From the NCBI GenBank assembly GCA_040902845.1, contig JBBDWM010000023.1:1-64000 (forward strand): a stretch of 64,000 bases of DNA. Direction: 5' to 3'. The notes beneath the pieces are model-generated. The model had not been told where the DNA came from. It worked only from the letters and a program-made list of their open reading frames with translations, and did not search any database. Position 1 is the first letter of the stretch; each line of letters starts with the position of its first letter. The stretch is from JALYNX01 sp040902845. GTDB lineage: Bacteria; Actinomycetota; Acidimicrobiia; Spongiisociales; ZC4RG35. The translations under genes and the position numbers were made by a program. Of the stretch, positions 15,454-23,165 are shown in pieces.

Positions 15454-18063
15454 TCAGGTCTTGACCGAGGCGAGATCGGGGCCGGTGCCCACGTCCACCA
15501 CCAGGGGCACGTCGAGGTCGACCACTCCTTCCATGGTTTTCACAACCAGCTTCTGGACCACGTTCATCTCGGTTTGCGGGCACTCGAGAATCAGCTCGTC
15601 GTGGATCTGGAGGATCAGGGCCGACTCGAACCCACCTTCTCTCAGTCCTTGATCGAGCTCGATCATCGCCTTTTTGATGATGTCCGCCGAGGTCCCCTGG
15701 ACTGGGGCGTTGAGAGCCATGCGCTCCCCCATCTGCCTGATCCGGAAATTGTCCGAGCTCAACTCGGGGAGATAACGACGCCGTCCGAACAGAGTCGTGG
15801 TGTACCCCTGGTTGCGAGCCAGCGTCACCATCGAAGACATGAACTCCTTCACTTGGACGAACTGGGAGAAGTAGGCGTCGATGTGATCTCGCGCCTCCTC
15901 GCGAGAGATGCCGAGCCGGTCGGCCAGACCGAAGGCTTCCATCCCGTACAACAGACCGAAGTTGATCATCTTCGCCGTTCGACGCTGCGCGATCGTCACC
16001 TCATCCTCCCCGAGGCCCCACACCCGGGCTGCGGTTGCGGTATGAATGTCAGAGCCGACCCGGAACGCCTCCAAGAGGAACGGGTCACCACTCATGTGCG
16101 CCAACACCCGCAACTCGATCTGGGAATAGTCGGCCACCAAAAACTCTGCCCCCTCCCCTGCGACGAACGCCCTCCGGATAGTCCTTCCCGACTCCGAGCG
16201 CACCGGGATGTTCTGGAGATTGGGCCGGTCCGACGAGAGCCGACCGGTGGTCGCAGCCATCTGGTTGAAACGGGTGTGGATCCTGCCGTCGGCCTCGATC
16301 AAGGGCAGGTAGCCGTCGACATAGGTGCTGCGCAGCTTCTCCAATTCCCTGTACTCGAGGAGAGCATCGACCAATGGATGCTCCATCTTCTTCAGCACGG
16401 ATGCATCCGTGGAGGGCTTGCCTGTCGAGGTTTTCTTGAGCACAGGCAGCCCCAGCTTGTCGAAGAGGATCGAGCGCAATTGGTCGGTCGAGTTCACGTT
16501 GAACGGCTCCCCCGCCAGTTCCTGAACCTGGGCGTCGAGCAGATTGAGACGCTCCCGGAGGTCAGTGCCCATCTCTTCGAGATAGGCGCGGTCGACCCCG
16601 ATCCCGAAGTGCTCCATCCTCGCCAGTACCGGAACCAGCGGCAGCTCGAACTCATCGAACAACTCGAGCTCGTCGCGCTCTGCGAGCTCGGCCCGCATGG
16701 TCTCGGCCAGCCTCCTCACCGCTTCGATGCGTCGGCCCTCGGAATCGAGATCGGGGCCGGTGTCGAAGGGAAGGGTTCCGGCCGCGGCGTCATCGTCTGG
16801 CGACGTCAGCTCGACGTCGAGCCAACGCTCCGCTAGTGCCTCCAGGTCGTAGGTCCGCTGCGACGGGTTGATGATGTAGGCAGCCAGTGCCGTATCCATC
16901 TCGAGACGAGCCACATCATGATCGAGATCCAACAGGGCTCGAACCAACTCCTTGAGATCGTGACCCACCACCGATGCCGCGCCCGACTCGAGGGCCGTGA
17001 GCAAGGGCCCGGCGTCGTCGAAGGGGACGATTATCGACTGGCCCGGGCCAGTGGCGACCACGAGGCCAAAGGGCTCACCACCATCTGTCACCAGTCCGGC
17101 GACCAAAGTCGGCGCGGCCGCGATCTCGGCGATCTCGCCCGGCGACGTGACGAGGCGTGTCTCGACCTCGAGGACCTCGGCCAACCCGACCGCCGAAGGG
17201 AGAGCCTGTTCCAGATCCCCCCACATCGTGTGGAACTCGAGACTGTCGAAGAGGTCCTTGACCACTGACCGATCCCACTCCCGGGTGTGGAGATCCTCGA
17301 TGTCGACACCGATATCCAGATCGTCGACCAGGGTCATCAGGTCCTTGTTGAGAAAGACCTGCTCGCGATGGGCCGCCAGGCTCTCGCGGAGCTTCGGGGT
17401 CTGGTCGGCGATGGCCATGTAGATCGCGTCGAGACCTCCGTGATCGGCCACCAGGCGAGAGGCCGTCTTCTCCCCCACCCCGGGGACGCCCGGCAGGTTG
17501 TCGGAGGTGTCGCCTCTTAGGGCCGCGTACTCGACGTATTGGTCGGGCCGGATCCCGTATTTCTCCTCTATATAGGCCTGGTCTGCGATCACCGTGTCGC
17601 TGATCCCTCGACGGGTGTACACCACGCGCACCGGTCCCCCGACCAACTGGAAGGCGTCACGGTCCCCGGTCACGATCAGAACTTCCCACCCGCCATCCAC
17701 CGCGTTCTTGGTGAGAGTGGCGATGAGATCGTCCGCCTCGTAGCCCTCCATCCGCAGTTGGGTGATCTGGAGGGATTCCAGGACCTTGTCCATCAATGGG
17801 AGCTGGCTTCGGAAGTGGTCGGGCGCCTTCTCCCGCTGTGCCTTGTACTCGGGATAGGTCTCGGTGCGAAACGTGTGTCTCGAGACGTCCCAGGCCACTG
17901 CGATGCCATCGGGGTGGAAATCCTTCAGCAGCCGGATCAGCATCCGGGTGAATCCGAACACCGCGTTGGTCACCTGTCCGCTCTTGGTGGCCAGGTCCTC
18001 GGGCAGGGCATAGAAGGCCCGGTAGGCGATCGAATTGCCGTCGATCAGGGCGAGAGTGGGCAC
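15454..18063 (-). CDS. polA: DNA polymerase I
   Basis: The 869-residue family A polymerase acts in repair and Okazaki-fragment processing. Domains: 5'-nuclease (1-290; LALIDGNSIAYRAFYALP, EGYEADDLIATL, GDTSDNLPGVPGVGEKTA), a degenerate 3'-5' exonuclease fold (about 310-480) without the usual Asp-x-Glu of Exo I, so proofreading is unlikely, and polymerase (about 490-869). The polymerase motifs are ATTGRLSSDRPNLQNIPVR, VADYSQIELRVLAHMSGD (motif A), RRTAKMINFGLLYG (motif B) and LQIHDELILE (motif C). The GTG start at 18063 lies 7 bases after a TACCGT -10 box, suggesting a leaderless mRNA. Confidence 0.97.
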   Translation of the reverse strand: MPTLALIDGNSIAYRAFYALPEDLATKSGQVTNAVFGFTRMLIRLLKDFHPDGIAVAWDVSRHTFRTETYPEYKAQREKAPDHFRSQLPLMDKVLESLQITQLRMEGYEADDLIATLTKNAVDGGWEVLIVTGDRDAFQLVGGPVRVVYTRRGISDTVIADQAYIEEKYGIRPDQYVEYAALRGDTSDNLPGVPGVGEKTASRLVADHGGLDAIYMAIADQTPKLRESLAAHREQVFLNKDLMTLVDDLDIGVDIEDLHTREWDRSVVKDLFDSLEFHTMWGDLEQALPSAVGLAEVLEVETRLVTSPGEIAEIAAAPTLVAGLVTDGGEPFGLVVATGPGQSIIVPFDDAGPLLTALESGAASVVGHDLKELVRALLDLDHDVARLEMDTALAAYIINPSQRTYDLEALAERWLDVELTSPDDDAAAGTLPFDTGPDLDSEGRRIEAVRRLAETMRAELAERDELELFDEFELPLVPVLARMEHFGIGVDRAYLEEMGTDLRERLNLLDAQVQELAGEPFNVNSTDQLRSILFDKLGLPVLKKTSTGKPSTDASVLKKMEHPLVDALLEYRELEKLRSTYVDGYLPLIEADGRIHTRFNQMAATTGRLSSDRPNLQNIPVRSESGRTIRRAFVAGEGAEFLVADYSQIELRVLAHMSGDPFLLEAFRVGSDIHTATAARVWGLGEDEVTIAQRRTAKMINFGLLYGMEAFGLADRLGISREEARDHIDAYFSQFVQVKEFMSSMVTLARNQGYTTTLFGRRRYLPELSSDNFRIRQMGERMALNAPVQGTSADIIKKAMIELDQGLREGGFESALILQIHDELILECPQTEMNVVQKLVVKTMEGVVDLDVPLVVDVGTGPDLASVKT

Positions 18064-18070
18064 CGGCCCG

Positions 18071-18076
18071 ACGGTA
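18071..18076 (-). promoter_or_regulatory. -10 box of polA (leaderless)
   Basis: TACCGT on the minus strand ends 7 bases before the GTG start. The same hexamer occurs in this position before coaE and the rhomboid gene, and 9 bases before the small membrane protein gene at 27641. Confidence 0.5.
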
Positions 18077-18089
18077 GCGGCGACCGGTG

Positions 18090-18365
18090 TCAGTCGGGCA
18101 GCCGGGTGAGCAACCGGTCTCGCTTTGCGGCGAGACGTCGGCGCTTGTCGGCCAGGCGGGCCAGGGTTCGCTCGAAACGACGGACGTCGCCTGCGGTGAG
18201 TCCGGCCTCCTCACGGTCGATGTAGTTCCCAACCGCGGCGTCTCGTTGCGCGTCGTCGTTGATCATCCGGTGATAGTCGAGCTCGGCGCCCACCTGTCGG
18301 GCCTCCCGGTCGATGGCCTCGATCTGATCGTTGAGTCTGAATAGGCGGTTGTGGGTTCGGTTCAA
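18090..18365 (-). CDS. Hypothetical helical protein
   Basis: The C-terminal 90 or so residues look like a real protein: a charged helical hairpin or coiled coil (RLNDQIEAIDREARQVGAEL, then DVRRFERTLARLADKRRRLA) ending LLTRLPD. The frame is open to 18533, but that part would run through the tRNA-Leu gene on the other strand, so the true start must be downstream. The TTG at 18365 is my best guess, with a TACCCT hexamer 10 bases before it. It lies just upstream of polA on the same strand. Function unknown. Confidence 0.6.
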   Translation of the reverse strand: MNRTHNRLFRLNDQIEAIDREARQVGAELDYHRMINDDAQRDAAVGNYIDREEAGLTAGDVRRFERTLARLADKRRRLAAKRDRLLTRLPD

Positions 18366-18413
18366 GCCGAAAAGCAGGGTATCGCTTGGATCGCCTATTC
18401 CATCGGGGTCCCA

Positions 18414-18419
18414 TACACT
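18414..18419 (+). promoter_or_regulatory. -10 box of tRNA-Leu
   Basis: TACACT lies 10 bases before the mature 5' end of the tRNA, so transcription would begin three to five bases ahead of it. No convincing -35 hexamer is seen at 16-18 bases. Confidence 0.4.
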
Positions 18420-18429
18420 CAACCTCCGA

Positions 18430-18513
18430 GCCGGAGTGGCGAAATTGGTATACGCGATGGACTCAAAATCCATTGCCCGCAAGGGTGTGCGGGTTCGAGT
18501 CCCGCCTCCGGCA
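18430..18513 (+). tRNA. tRNA-Leu (anticodon CAA)
   Basis: The 84-base class II tRNA has a perfect 7-bp acceptor stem (GCCGGAG/CTCCGGC) with discriminator A, the D-arm start TGGCGAAATTGGTA, an anticodon stem ATGGA/TCCAT around loop CTCAAAA (anticodon CAA, reading UUG), a long variable arm (about 18474-18490), and the T-arm GCGGGTTCGAGTCCCGC. The genome does not encode the CCA end; the next bases are CCC. Confidence 0.97.
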
Positions 18514-18539
18514 CCCCCTTTGGCGAGGTTCACTGGCGT

Positions 18540-19634
18540 TTAGCTGAGGCTCTCCCAATGGCCGATGATCGTGCCCGAAGCGTCGTAGGCCTCCGCGATG
18601 AACGGCAGGCCGGTGGCGACCAGCGCCGGGAACATGGCAAAGCCGGCTACAGGCCGCTGCCACATCGGAGCTCCGCCATCGATCGTCATCGTCACCACCG
18701 CGCTGTCTCTGGGCACATCCACATTTGCATACCCGACTTCCCCCTCGATCCCGCCGAATCCTTGAGCTCCATGTGAATAGGAATCGAAGCCACCGCATCC
18801 ACCTCCTGACCCACCCGGGTCGACGACCGCCGTGCATCGGCCAGAAGGATCGGTTCCGTACACAACGAGTCGAGAGTCGATCTCGGCAAGGTATCCGATA
18901 TGCAGCACGGGCCGCGAGGCACTCAGCGCGTAATCGTCAAGACCTTCCGGCGGTTCCGACCTATTCCAGAAATTCGACGGAATGTCGTCGGCGGTTGCAG
19001 CCGGGATAAGAACGATTTCGGTCCCCAGTGAGGAGGTGTCAAACCGTGGCTCGGGGCCTGCCGATGGTTGAAGTACGAGCGGGTCTTCCCCCAAGACGGT
19101 TGCGTCCTGGGCCGCCCACTCGAAATATGCATCCGCCATCCCGGCGGCGATCACGGGGGAATACCCAACGGTGTAGATCGTGAAGTCCTGATTGATACGG
19201 GCCGCGGTGTCTTCAGCAGAAGCAACCCGATCGAGGCGCAGTAGAAGAGCGGCCGTCAACGGAGCCTGTCCCTCCTCGAAGGTGGCCGATCCTGCACTGT
19301 TGGTGGTCGTCGCCACCACGTCATCCGTCGCTTCTTGGTCCCCGGTCTGACGATCTGGATACAGGGCAGACTCGTCGGGGAAGTATTGAACGACTGACAC
19401 TCCGGGAATGGCATCGACGCCGGAGAGGAAGGCATCAACATCTTGAGGTGCGGGGAACGAGACCCATAGGTCCCATTCAAGGGTGTCGAGGGGACCCGTG
19501 GCAGCCGGCTGAGTGCCGGGCGCCGCCGCAAGCCAGATCAGCCCGCCAGCCAGCAGGATGGTGACGAACATTGCCGTGGCTACCAAGGGGCCTCTCACGC
19601 GAGCAGGCTTGCCCGCCCTCCCACAACGGAGCAT
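18540..19634 (-). CDS. Membrane-anchored protein, probable sigma-factor partner (5'-truncated frame)
   Basis: The 364-residue frame has one membrane helix at about 17-37 (PLVATAMFVTILLAGGLIWL) and a large extracytoplasmic part. Residues 55-100 (LEWDLWVSFPAPQDVDAFLS, GVDAIPGVSVVQYFPDESAL) resemble the external domain of FtsX, and a Gly/Cys-rich segment (SGRCTAVVDPGGSGGGCGGF) follows. The natural N-terminus seems to be encoded in another frame (19477-19734), which starts right after the sigma gene; the two frames overlap at a G-rich tract. As a joined protein it would have an N-terminal cytoplasmic piece, one helix and an outer domain, the layout of an anti-sigma factor (inference). Confidence 0.7.
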   Translation of the reverse strand: MLRCGRAGKPARVRGPLVATAMFVTILLAGGLIWLAAAPGTQPAATGPLDTLEWDLWVSFPAPQDVDAFLSGVDAIPGVSVVQYFPDESALYPDRQTGDQEATDDVVATTTNSAGSATFEEGQAPLTAALLLRLDRVASAEDTAARINQDFTIYTVGYSPVIAAGMADAYFEWAAQDATVLGEDPLVLQPSAGPEPRFDTSSLGTEIVLIPAATADDIPSNFWNRSEPPEGLDDYALSASRPVLHIGYLAEIDSRLVVYGTDPSGRCTAVVDPGGSGGGCGGFDSYSHGAQGFGGIEGEVGYANVDVPRDSAVVTMTIDGGAPMWQRPVAGFAMFPALVATGLPFIAEAYDASGTIIGHWESLS

Positions 19635-19734
19635 GGGTGTTCAGGTCGTCCCAGTCCACGGTGGGAACCGCCGATTCCAGCTGGTCCCACATCTTGCGCA
19701 GATCGGGATGATCGAGGATGTCTGTCTTACTCAC
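19477..19734 (-). CDS. N-terminal fragment of the sigma-factor partner, out of frame with the rest
   Basis: The frame starts at GTG 19734, which overlaps the end of the sigma gene by eight bases. It encodes about 40 plausible cytoplasmic residues (MSKTDILDHPDLRKMWDQLE, then VPTVDWDDLNTHAPLWEGG) before running into a low-quality Gly/His/Arg-rich tail. The membrane helix expected next is found one base over, in the frame of 18540-19634. Loss of one base in the G-rich tract complementary to 19611-19620 would join the two. Either a sequencing error, a true mutation or a programmed shift would explain this. Confidence 0.6.
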   Translation of the reverse strand: MSKTDILDHPDLRKMWDQLESAVPTVDWDDLNTHAPLWEGGQACSRERPLGSHGNVRHHPAGWRADLACGGARHSAGCHGSPRHP

Positions 19735-20203
19735 CTGTCAATACCTCCCTGAGGTGTCTTCGGGCCAAGATCAGGTACCGCCGGATCGTTCCCGGCCGAC
19801 ACCCCATCAGGGACGCCGTTTCCCGGATCGGTAGGTCCTTCCAATAGGTCAGGTAGACGGCCGCCCTTTGCTGCGGAGGCAAGACCATCGCCGCCTCCAG
19901 GACCTCGGGCCTCATCTCATCCGGATATATCGCCCCATCCACGATCGGGGGTGTGCGACGACGCCGGCGGACGTTCCTTGCCTCGTTGAGGACCGCTCGA
20001 AACAGATATGGCCTTGGATAGTCGAGTGCAGAAAGGGAGCCCTTGGCAGCGAGCACCCGGACCACCACGGCCGACAAAAGGTCCTCCGCGTCAGTGGGAC
20101 CAACCAGAATCGAGGCGTAGCGCACCAGCTCGTCGCTGTGTTTGCGCCACACCGCTTCGTCGTTCACACCCCTATCACACACCAGATCGATGTTCGGCTG
20201 CAC
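19727..20203 (-). CDS. ECF-type RNA polymerase sigma factor
   Basis: The product of about 158 residues has a region 2 (WRKHSDELVRYASILVGPTD, AEDLLSAVVVRVL, RPYLFRAVLNEARNVRRR) and a region 4 helix-turn-helix (LPPQQRAAVYLTYWKDLPIR, ETASLMGCRPGTIRRYLILA). There are no sigma 1 or 3 regions, so it is an extracytoplasmic-function sigma. The GTG at 20203 is the longest start; internal GTG codons closer to the HSDELVRYA segment are possible. It overlaps the next gene by eight bases, the usual arrangement of a sigma/anti-sigma pair. Promoter targets are not visible. Confidence 0.88.
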   Translation of the reverse strand: MQPNIDLVCDRGVNDEAVWRKHSDELVRYASILVGPTDAEDLLSAVVVRVLAAKGSLSALDYPRPYLFRAVLNEARNVRRRRRTPPIVDGAIYPDEMRPEVLEAAMVLPPQQRAAVYLTYWKDLPIRETASLMGCRPGTIRRYLILARRHLREVLTGE

Positions 20204-20274
20204 GTTGTCAAGAAATTTCTCGTTTCGGGGAGAAAGGTATGGAATCTGTCAGACGAGTTCTGTATGTTCTGGTT

Positions 20275-21534
20275 ATGGGCGAACATATGTTCGAGGGTGA
20301 GGGAATCCCGAGAGGGCTAGCCGAGATGGCGCCTGGCCCGAGGCTGGCCGCGATCCTGGCTTCGATCGACCGGAACCGACTCTCGGGATTTGACCGGGTG
20401 GTCCTTTTGCAGGCTCGCGCCCGTCAGATCGCACACGATCAGGCCGAGTTCTACGCCGACATCAATTCGATCCACGAGGCCGAGGGCAAGGTCATACCCG
20501 GAGAGTGGACCTCAGATGTCGAAGAGATCGTCGCCTCCGAGATTCGGGCAGCGTTAACTCTGACACGTCGCTCAGCGGACTACCACCTCGGTCTGGCATC
20601 GGATCTGGTGAGACACCTCCCCCAGGTGGGTCAGGCCCTACTCGAAGGTCGGATCGACCTGGCCAAGGCCCGGGTGATCATCGAAGAAACCGCTCATCTC
20701 GACCAGCACAGCGCCCAACGTGTTGCGGAAGTCGCCCTGGAACGCGCCCCCGACCAGACGACGGGTCAGTTGGGAGCCCGAATTCGAAAACTGGTGATCC
20801 TCGTCGACCCCGATGCTGCCAAGACCCGCTATCAAGAAGCGGTCGAGGAACGTCGGATTAGCAGCTCTGCCAACCCCGACGGAACCGCCAACCTCCACGG
20901 GCTCAACCTACCGGCCCACCGCGCCGGCGCCGCGATGAGACGGATCAATCGGCTGGCACGAGCCGCCAGGTCAGCGAACGATCCCCGAGCCATGGATCAG
21001 ATTCGAGCCGACGTCCTCTTAGACCTCCTCCAGGGCAAGCAATCAGGCCACACCCGAGGAACTCGGGGAACCGTCGACATCCAAGTCGATCTCACGACCC
21101 TGGCCGGGCTGGCGGAGAAGCCAGGAGAGCTCAGGGGCTTTGGGCCGGTCATCGCCGACATCGCCCGCCAGGTCGCCGAGGAGCAACCCGATTCCGAATG
21201 GCGATACACGATCACCGACGATCAAGGGCAAGTCGTTCACAACGGGACCACTCGAAGACGTCCCACTGCGGATCAGGCCAGACAGGTGGAAGCAGAAAAC
21301 CCGACTTGCGTCTTCCCCGGGTGCCGGAACCCGGCATCGGAGTGCGACATCGACCACAACCAGGCGTGGTCAGAAGGCGGACCGACCGAGGTGGAGAACC
21401 TGGCACCACTTTGCCGTCATGACCACCGGCTCAAACACGAATCCGGATGGGAACTACAACAACTCCGACCCGGCGCCTACCAATGGATCAGCCCACTCGG
21501 CCACAAATACACAGTGGGACCAGGACCGCCTTAG
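20275..21534 (+). CDS. DUF222 plus HNH endonuclease (13E12 family)
   Basis: The product of about 419 residues has an N-terminal DUF222 helical domain (about 15-330; GPRLAAILASIDRNRLSGFD, RRSADYHLGLASDLV, GRIDLAKARVIIEE) and a C-terminal HNH nuclease (about 345-410; CVFPGCRNPASECDIDHNQA, then LCRHDHRLKH) with the zinc Cys pair and the DIDH core intact. A TATGTT box 6 bases before the ATG at 20275, and the LexA box at 20280-20293, favour this start. An earlier ATG at 20239 with a GGGGAG box would add 12 residues. Several mycobacterial members of this family belong to the SOS regulon (known). The DNA target is unknown. Confidence 0.9.
   Translation: MGEHMFEGEGIPRGLAEMAPGPRLAAILASIDRNRLSGFDRVVLLQARARQIAHDQAEFYADINSIHEAEGKVIPGEWTSDVEEIVASEIRAALTLTRRSADYHLGLASDLVRHLPQVGQALLEGRIDLAKARVIIEETAHLDQHSAQRVAEVALERAPDQTTGQLGARIRKLVILVDPDAAKTRYQEAVEERRISSSANPDGTANLHGLNLPAHRAGAAMRRINRLARAARSANDPRAMDQIRADVLLDLLQGKQSGHTRGTRGTVDIQVDLTTLAGLAEKPGELRGFGPVIADIARQVAEEQPDSEWRYTITDDQGQVVHNGTTRRRPTADQARQVEAENPTCVFPGCRNPASECDIDHNQAWSEGGPTEVENLAPLCRHDHRLKHESGWELQQLRPGAYQWISPLGHKYTVGPGPP
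20280..20293. promoter_or_regulatory. LexA (SOS) box at the DUF222/HNH gene
   Basis: CGAACATATGTTCG is a perfect 14-bp palindrome and equals the consensus LexA operator of Gram-positive bacteria and mycobacteria (CGAAC, four bases, GTTCG). It overlaps the first codons of the downstream gene, close to the predicted transcript start. An identical copy is at 37280-37293. Confidence 0.85.
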
Positions 21535-21543
21535 TGGAGAGAT

Positions 21544-22353
21544 TCAGCGGGCGACAACAGCTTCTCGGGTCCCCACCTTCACCGTTTCGCCCGGTTCTAC
21601 CTCGCGCCGAATTGTGGCCAGCCCCACCGACCCTGATACCGAGGTCAGGGTGCCGACGGTGAGCTCGCCCTTGGTGACCTCGGACCCTGCCTCGGCGGCC
21701 GGCCCAGAGAATTCGAGCACGCGGAGCTGTTTGTTGACATGACCTCGTCGATGAATCCGTCCCACCAACTCCTGGCCCAAGAAGCAGCCTTTGTCCACGT
21801 CGACCGTCACCGGAACCAACCCGGTCTCCTGGGGGATGGTGGAAGGCCCGGTGTCGACACCGATCACCGGTTCAGCCGACTCGATCCGAAGGCTCTCCAG
21901 AGCCGCGGCGTCGATCCCGGGGAGATCGGGACGCTCCCCCACCACCAGGAACCGGGGTGTCTTGGCCCAGGAGACATCGGCGAGCAGACCATCGCCGCTC
22001 CGGGACCAGACGCCGACCGACTCTGAGAAAGGCCCGATCACCAGCCACGCCGGATCCACCGATTCCTCGATCTCCACCGCCACCCGAATCCGGTAGCGGC
22101 TCAGGGTGGCGGCCAACTCGGCCCCCCGCCCGGCGTCGGTCACGAGACCAACCTCTTCCTCGCCACGAAGCACCCAGAGCAGGTGATCCATACGGCCCTG
22201 CGGGCTGAGCAGCATCGAGCGCCGCACCTCCCCTGGTGTCATCACTGCTATCTCCTGCGAAAGCAGATCGTTGAGGAACCTGATGACATCAGCCCCCCTG
22301 AACCACACCAGGTCAGGCGCAGCGTCGGCCAGGAAAGCTTCACTGAGTGTCAT
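21544..22353 (-). CDS. ygfZ: Folate-binding protein YgfZ (GcvT-like)
   Basis: The 269-residue tetrahydrofolate-binding protein of the GcvT superfamily is needed for maintenance of some iron-sulfur enzymes. The family signature near residues 195-212 reads VDVDKGCFLGQELVGRIHRR, equivalent to the K-G-C-Y-x-G-Q-E motif with its conserved Cys. The N-terminal half has DVIRFLNDLLSQEI and LLSPQGRMDHLLWVL. The start at ATG 22353 overlaps the ccdA stop (TGATG), so the pair is coupled. Frames that begin further upstream read through ccdA and can be ignored. Confidence 0.93.
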   Translation of the reverse strand: MTLSEAFLADAAPDLVWFRGADVIRFLNDLLSQEIAVMTPGEVRRSMLLSPQGRMDHLLWVLRGEEEVGLVTDAGRGAELAATLSRYRIRVAVEIEESVDPAWLVIGPFSESVGVWSRSGDGLLADVSWAKTPRFLVVGERPDLPGIDAAALESLRIESAEPVIGVDTGPSTIPQETGLVPVTVDVDKGCFLGQELVGRIHRRGHVNKQLRVLEFSGPAAEAGSEVTKGELTVGTLTSVSGSVGLATIRREVEPGETVKVGTREAVVAR

Positions 22354-23123
22354 CACACGGTGGCCAGGTCGCGGAGGAAGGGCACCGTCAGGAACAGGTC
22401 GACCAGCCAACGCGAAATAGTTGTCAGGCTGCCGGTGACCATGATCACCCCGAACCCCACCAACAACACCCCCGAAACGATGTTGATCGGGCGCATATAG
22501 GGCTTGATACGGCCGAAGAACTTGAACAACCCGAGACCGGCCAACAGAAAGGGGATTCCCAAGCCGAGCGAGTAGGCCACGAGCAGGATGATCCCACGAG
22601 CCAGAGTGACCTGAGTCGCCGCGGTGGCCAGGATCACGGTGAGCACCGGGCCGATACAAGGTGACCAGCCAAAGGCAAACGCCACGCCCATCACCGGTGG
22701 CGCCCACTTCCCCAAACGGGACGGTCTGACGTCAGGTCGATAGTCACGCTCGAGCCCACCCAGGAAGCTCCGCTCCGACACTGCCACCACCACCATGAGA
22801 ATCCCGAATCCGATGATCACCAGACCGGCGACCCGGGTGAAGGCACCCATGTTGCGGACCAGGAACTGGCCAAGGCCGCTGGCTGCCGCGCCCAGCGCCG
22901 CGAACACCAGCGTGAACCCGCCGATGAACTGGAGAATCACCCCGGTGAGTCGCCGGGTCGACACCTCGCCGGCCTCTATTTGAGCCGCCGAGTATCCGGA
23001 CATCATCGAGAGGTACCCGGGCAGCAGCGGGAGAACACATGGCGACACAAAGGAGATGATCCCGGCCCCGAAGGCGACCAGAGCCTGGATCACGAACGCG
23101 GAGGACTCGACGTTTTCGAACAC
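22353..23123 (-). CDS. ccdA: Cytochrome c biogenesis protein CcdA (thiol reductant transporter)
   Basis: The roughly 256-residue membrane protein has six or more helices. It carries the two conserved Cys/Pro motifs of the CcdA/DsbD family: SFVSPCVLPLLPGYL in helix 1 (about residues 22-36) and FGWSPCIGPVLTVIL in helix 4. The family moves electrons across the membrane to thiol proteins for cytochrome c maturation. I took GTG 23123 as the start: a GAATAT hexamer lies 7 bases upstream, and the longer open frame to 23417 overlaps the divergent transporter and is not family-like. It is coupled to ygfZ. Confidence 0.9.
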   Translation of the reverse strand: MFENVESSAFVIQALVAFGAGIISFVSPCVLPLLPGYLSMMSGYSAAQIEAGEVSTRRLTGVILQFIGGFTLVFAALGAAASGLGQFLVRNMGAFTRVAGLVIIGFGILMVVVAVSERSFLGGLERDYRPDVRPSRLGKWAPPVMGVAFAFGWSPCIGPVLTVILATAATQVTLARGIILLVAYSLGLGIPFLLAGLGLFKFFGRIKPYMRPINIVSGVLLVGFGVIMVTGSLTTISRWLVDLFLTVPFLRDLATV

Positions 23124-23130
23124 TCCCGCG

Positions 23131-23158
23131 ATATTCCCACGCCCCCGCTCCCTACGCT
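23131..23158. promoter_or_regulatory. Divergent leaderless -10 boxes of ccdA and the MFS gene
   Basis: GAATAT on the minus strand (23131-23136) lies 7 bases before the ccdA GTG, and TACGCT on the plus strand (23153-23158) lies 7 bases before the MFS GTG. Only 42 bases separate the two start codons. Confidence 0.45.
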
Positions 23159-23165
23159 CGCACCC

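Noticed and set aside
20239..20241. Earlier ATG as start of the DUF222/HNH gene
   Set aside because: It has a GGGGAG box, but it would place the LexA operator well inside the coding region; ATG 20275 with a -10 hexamer 6 bases upstream fits the operator better. The choice is not certain.
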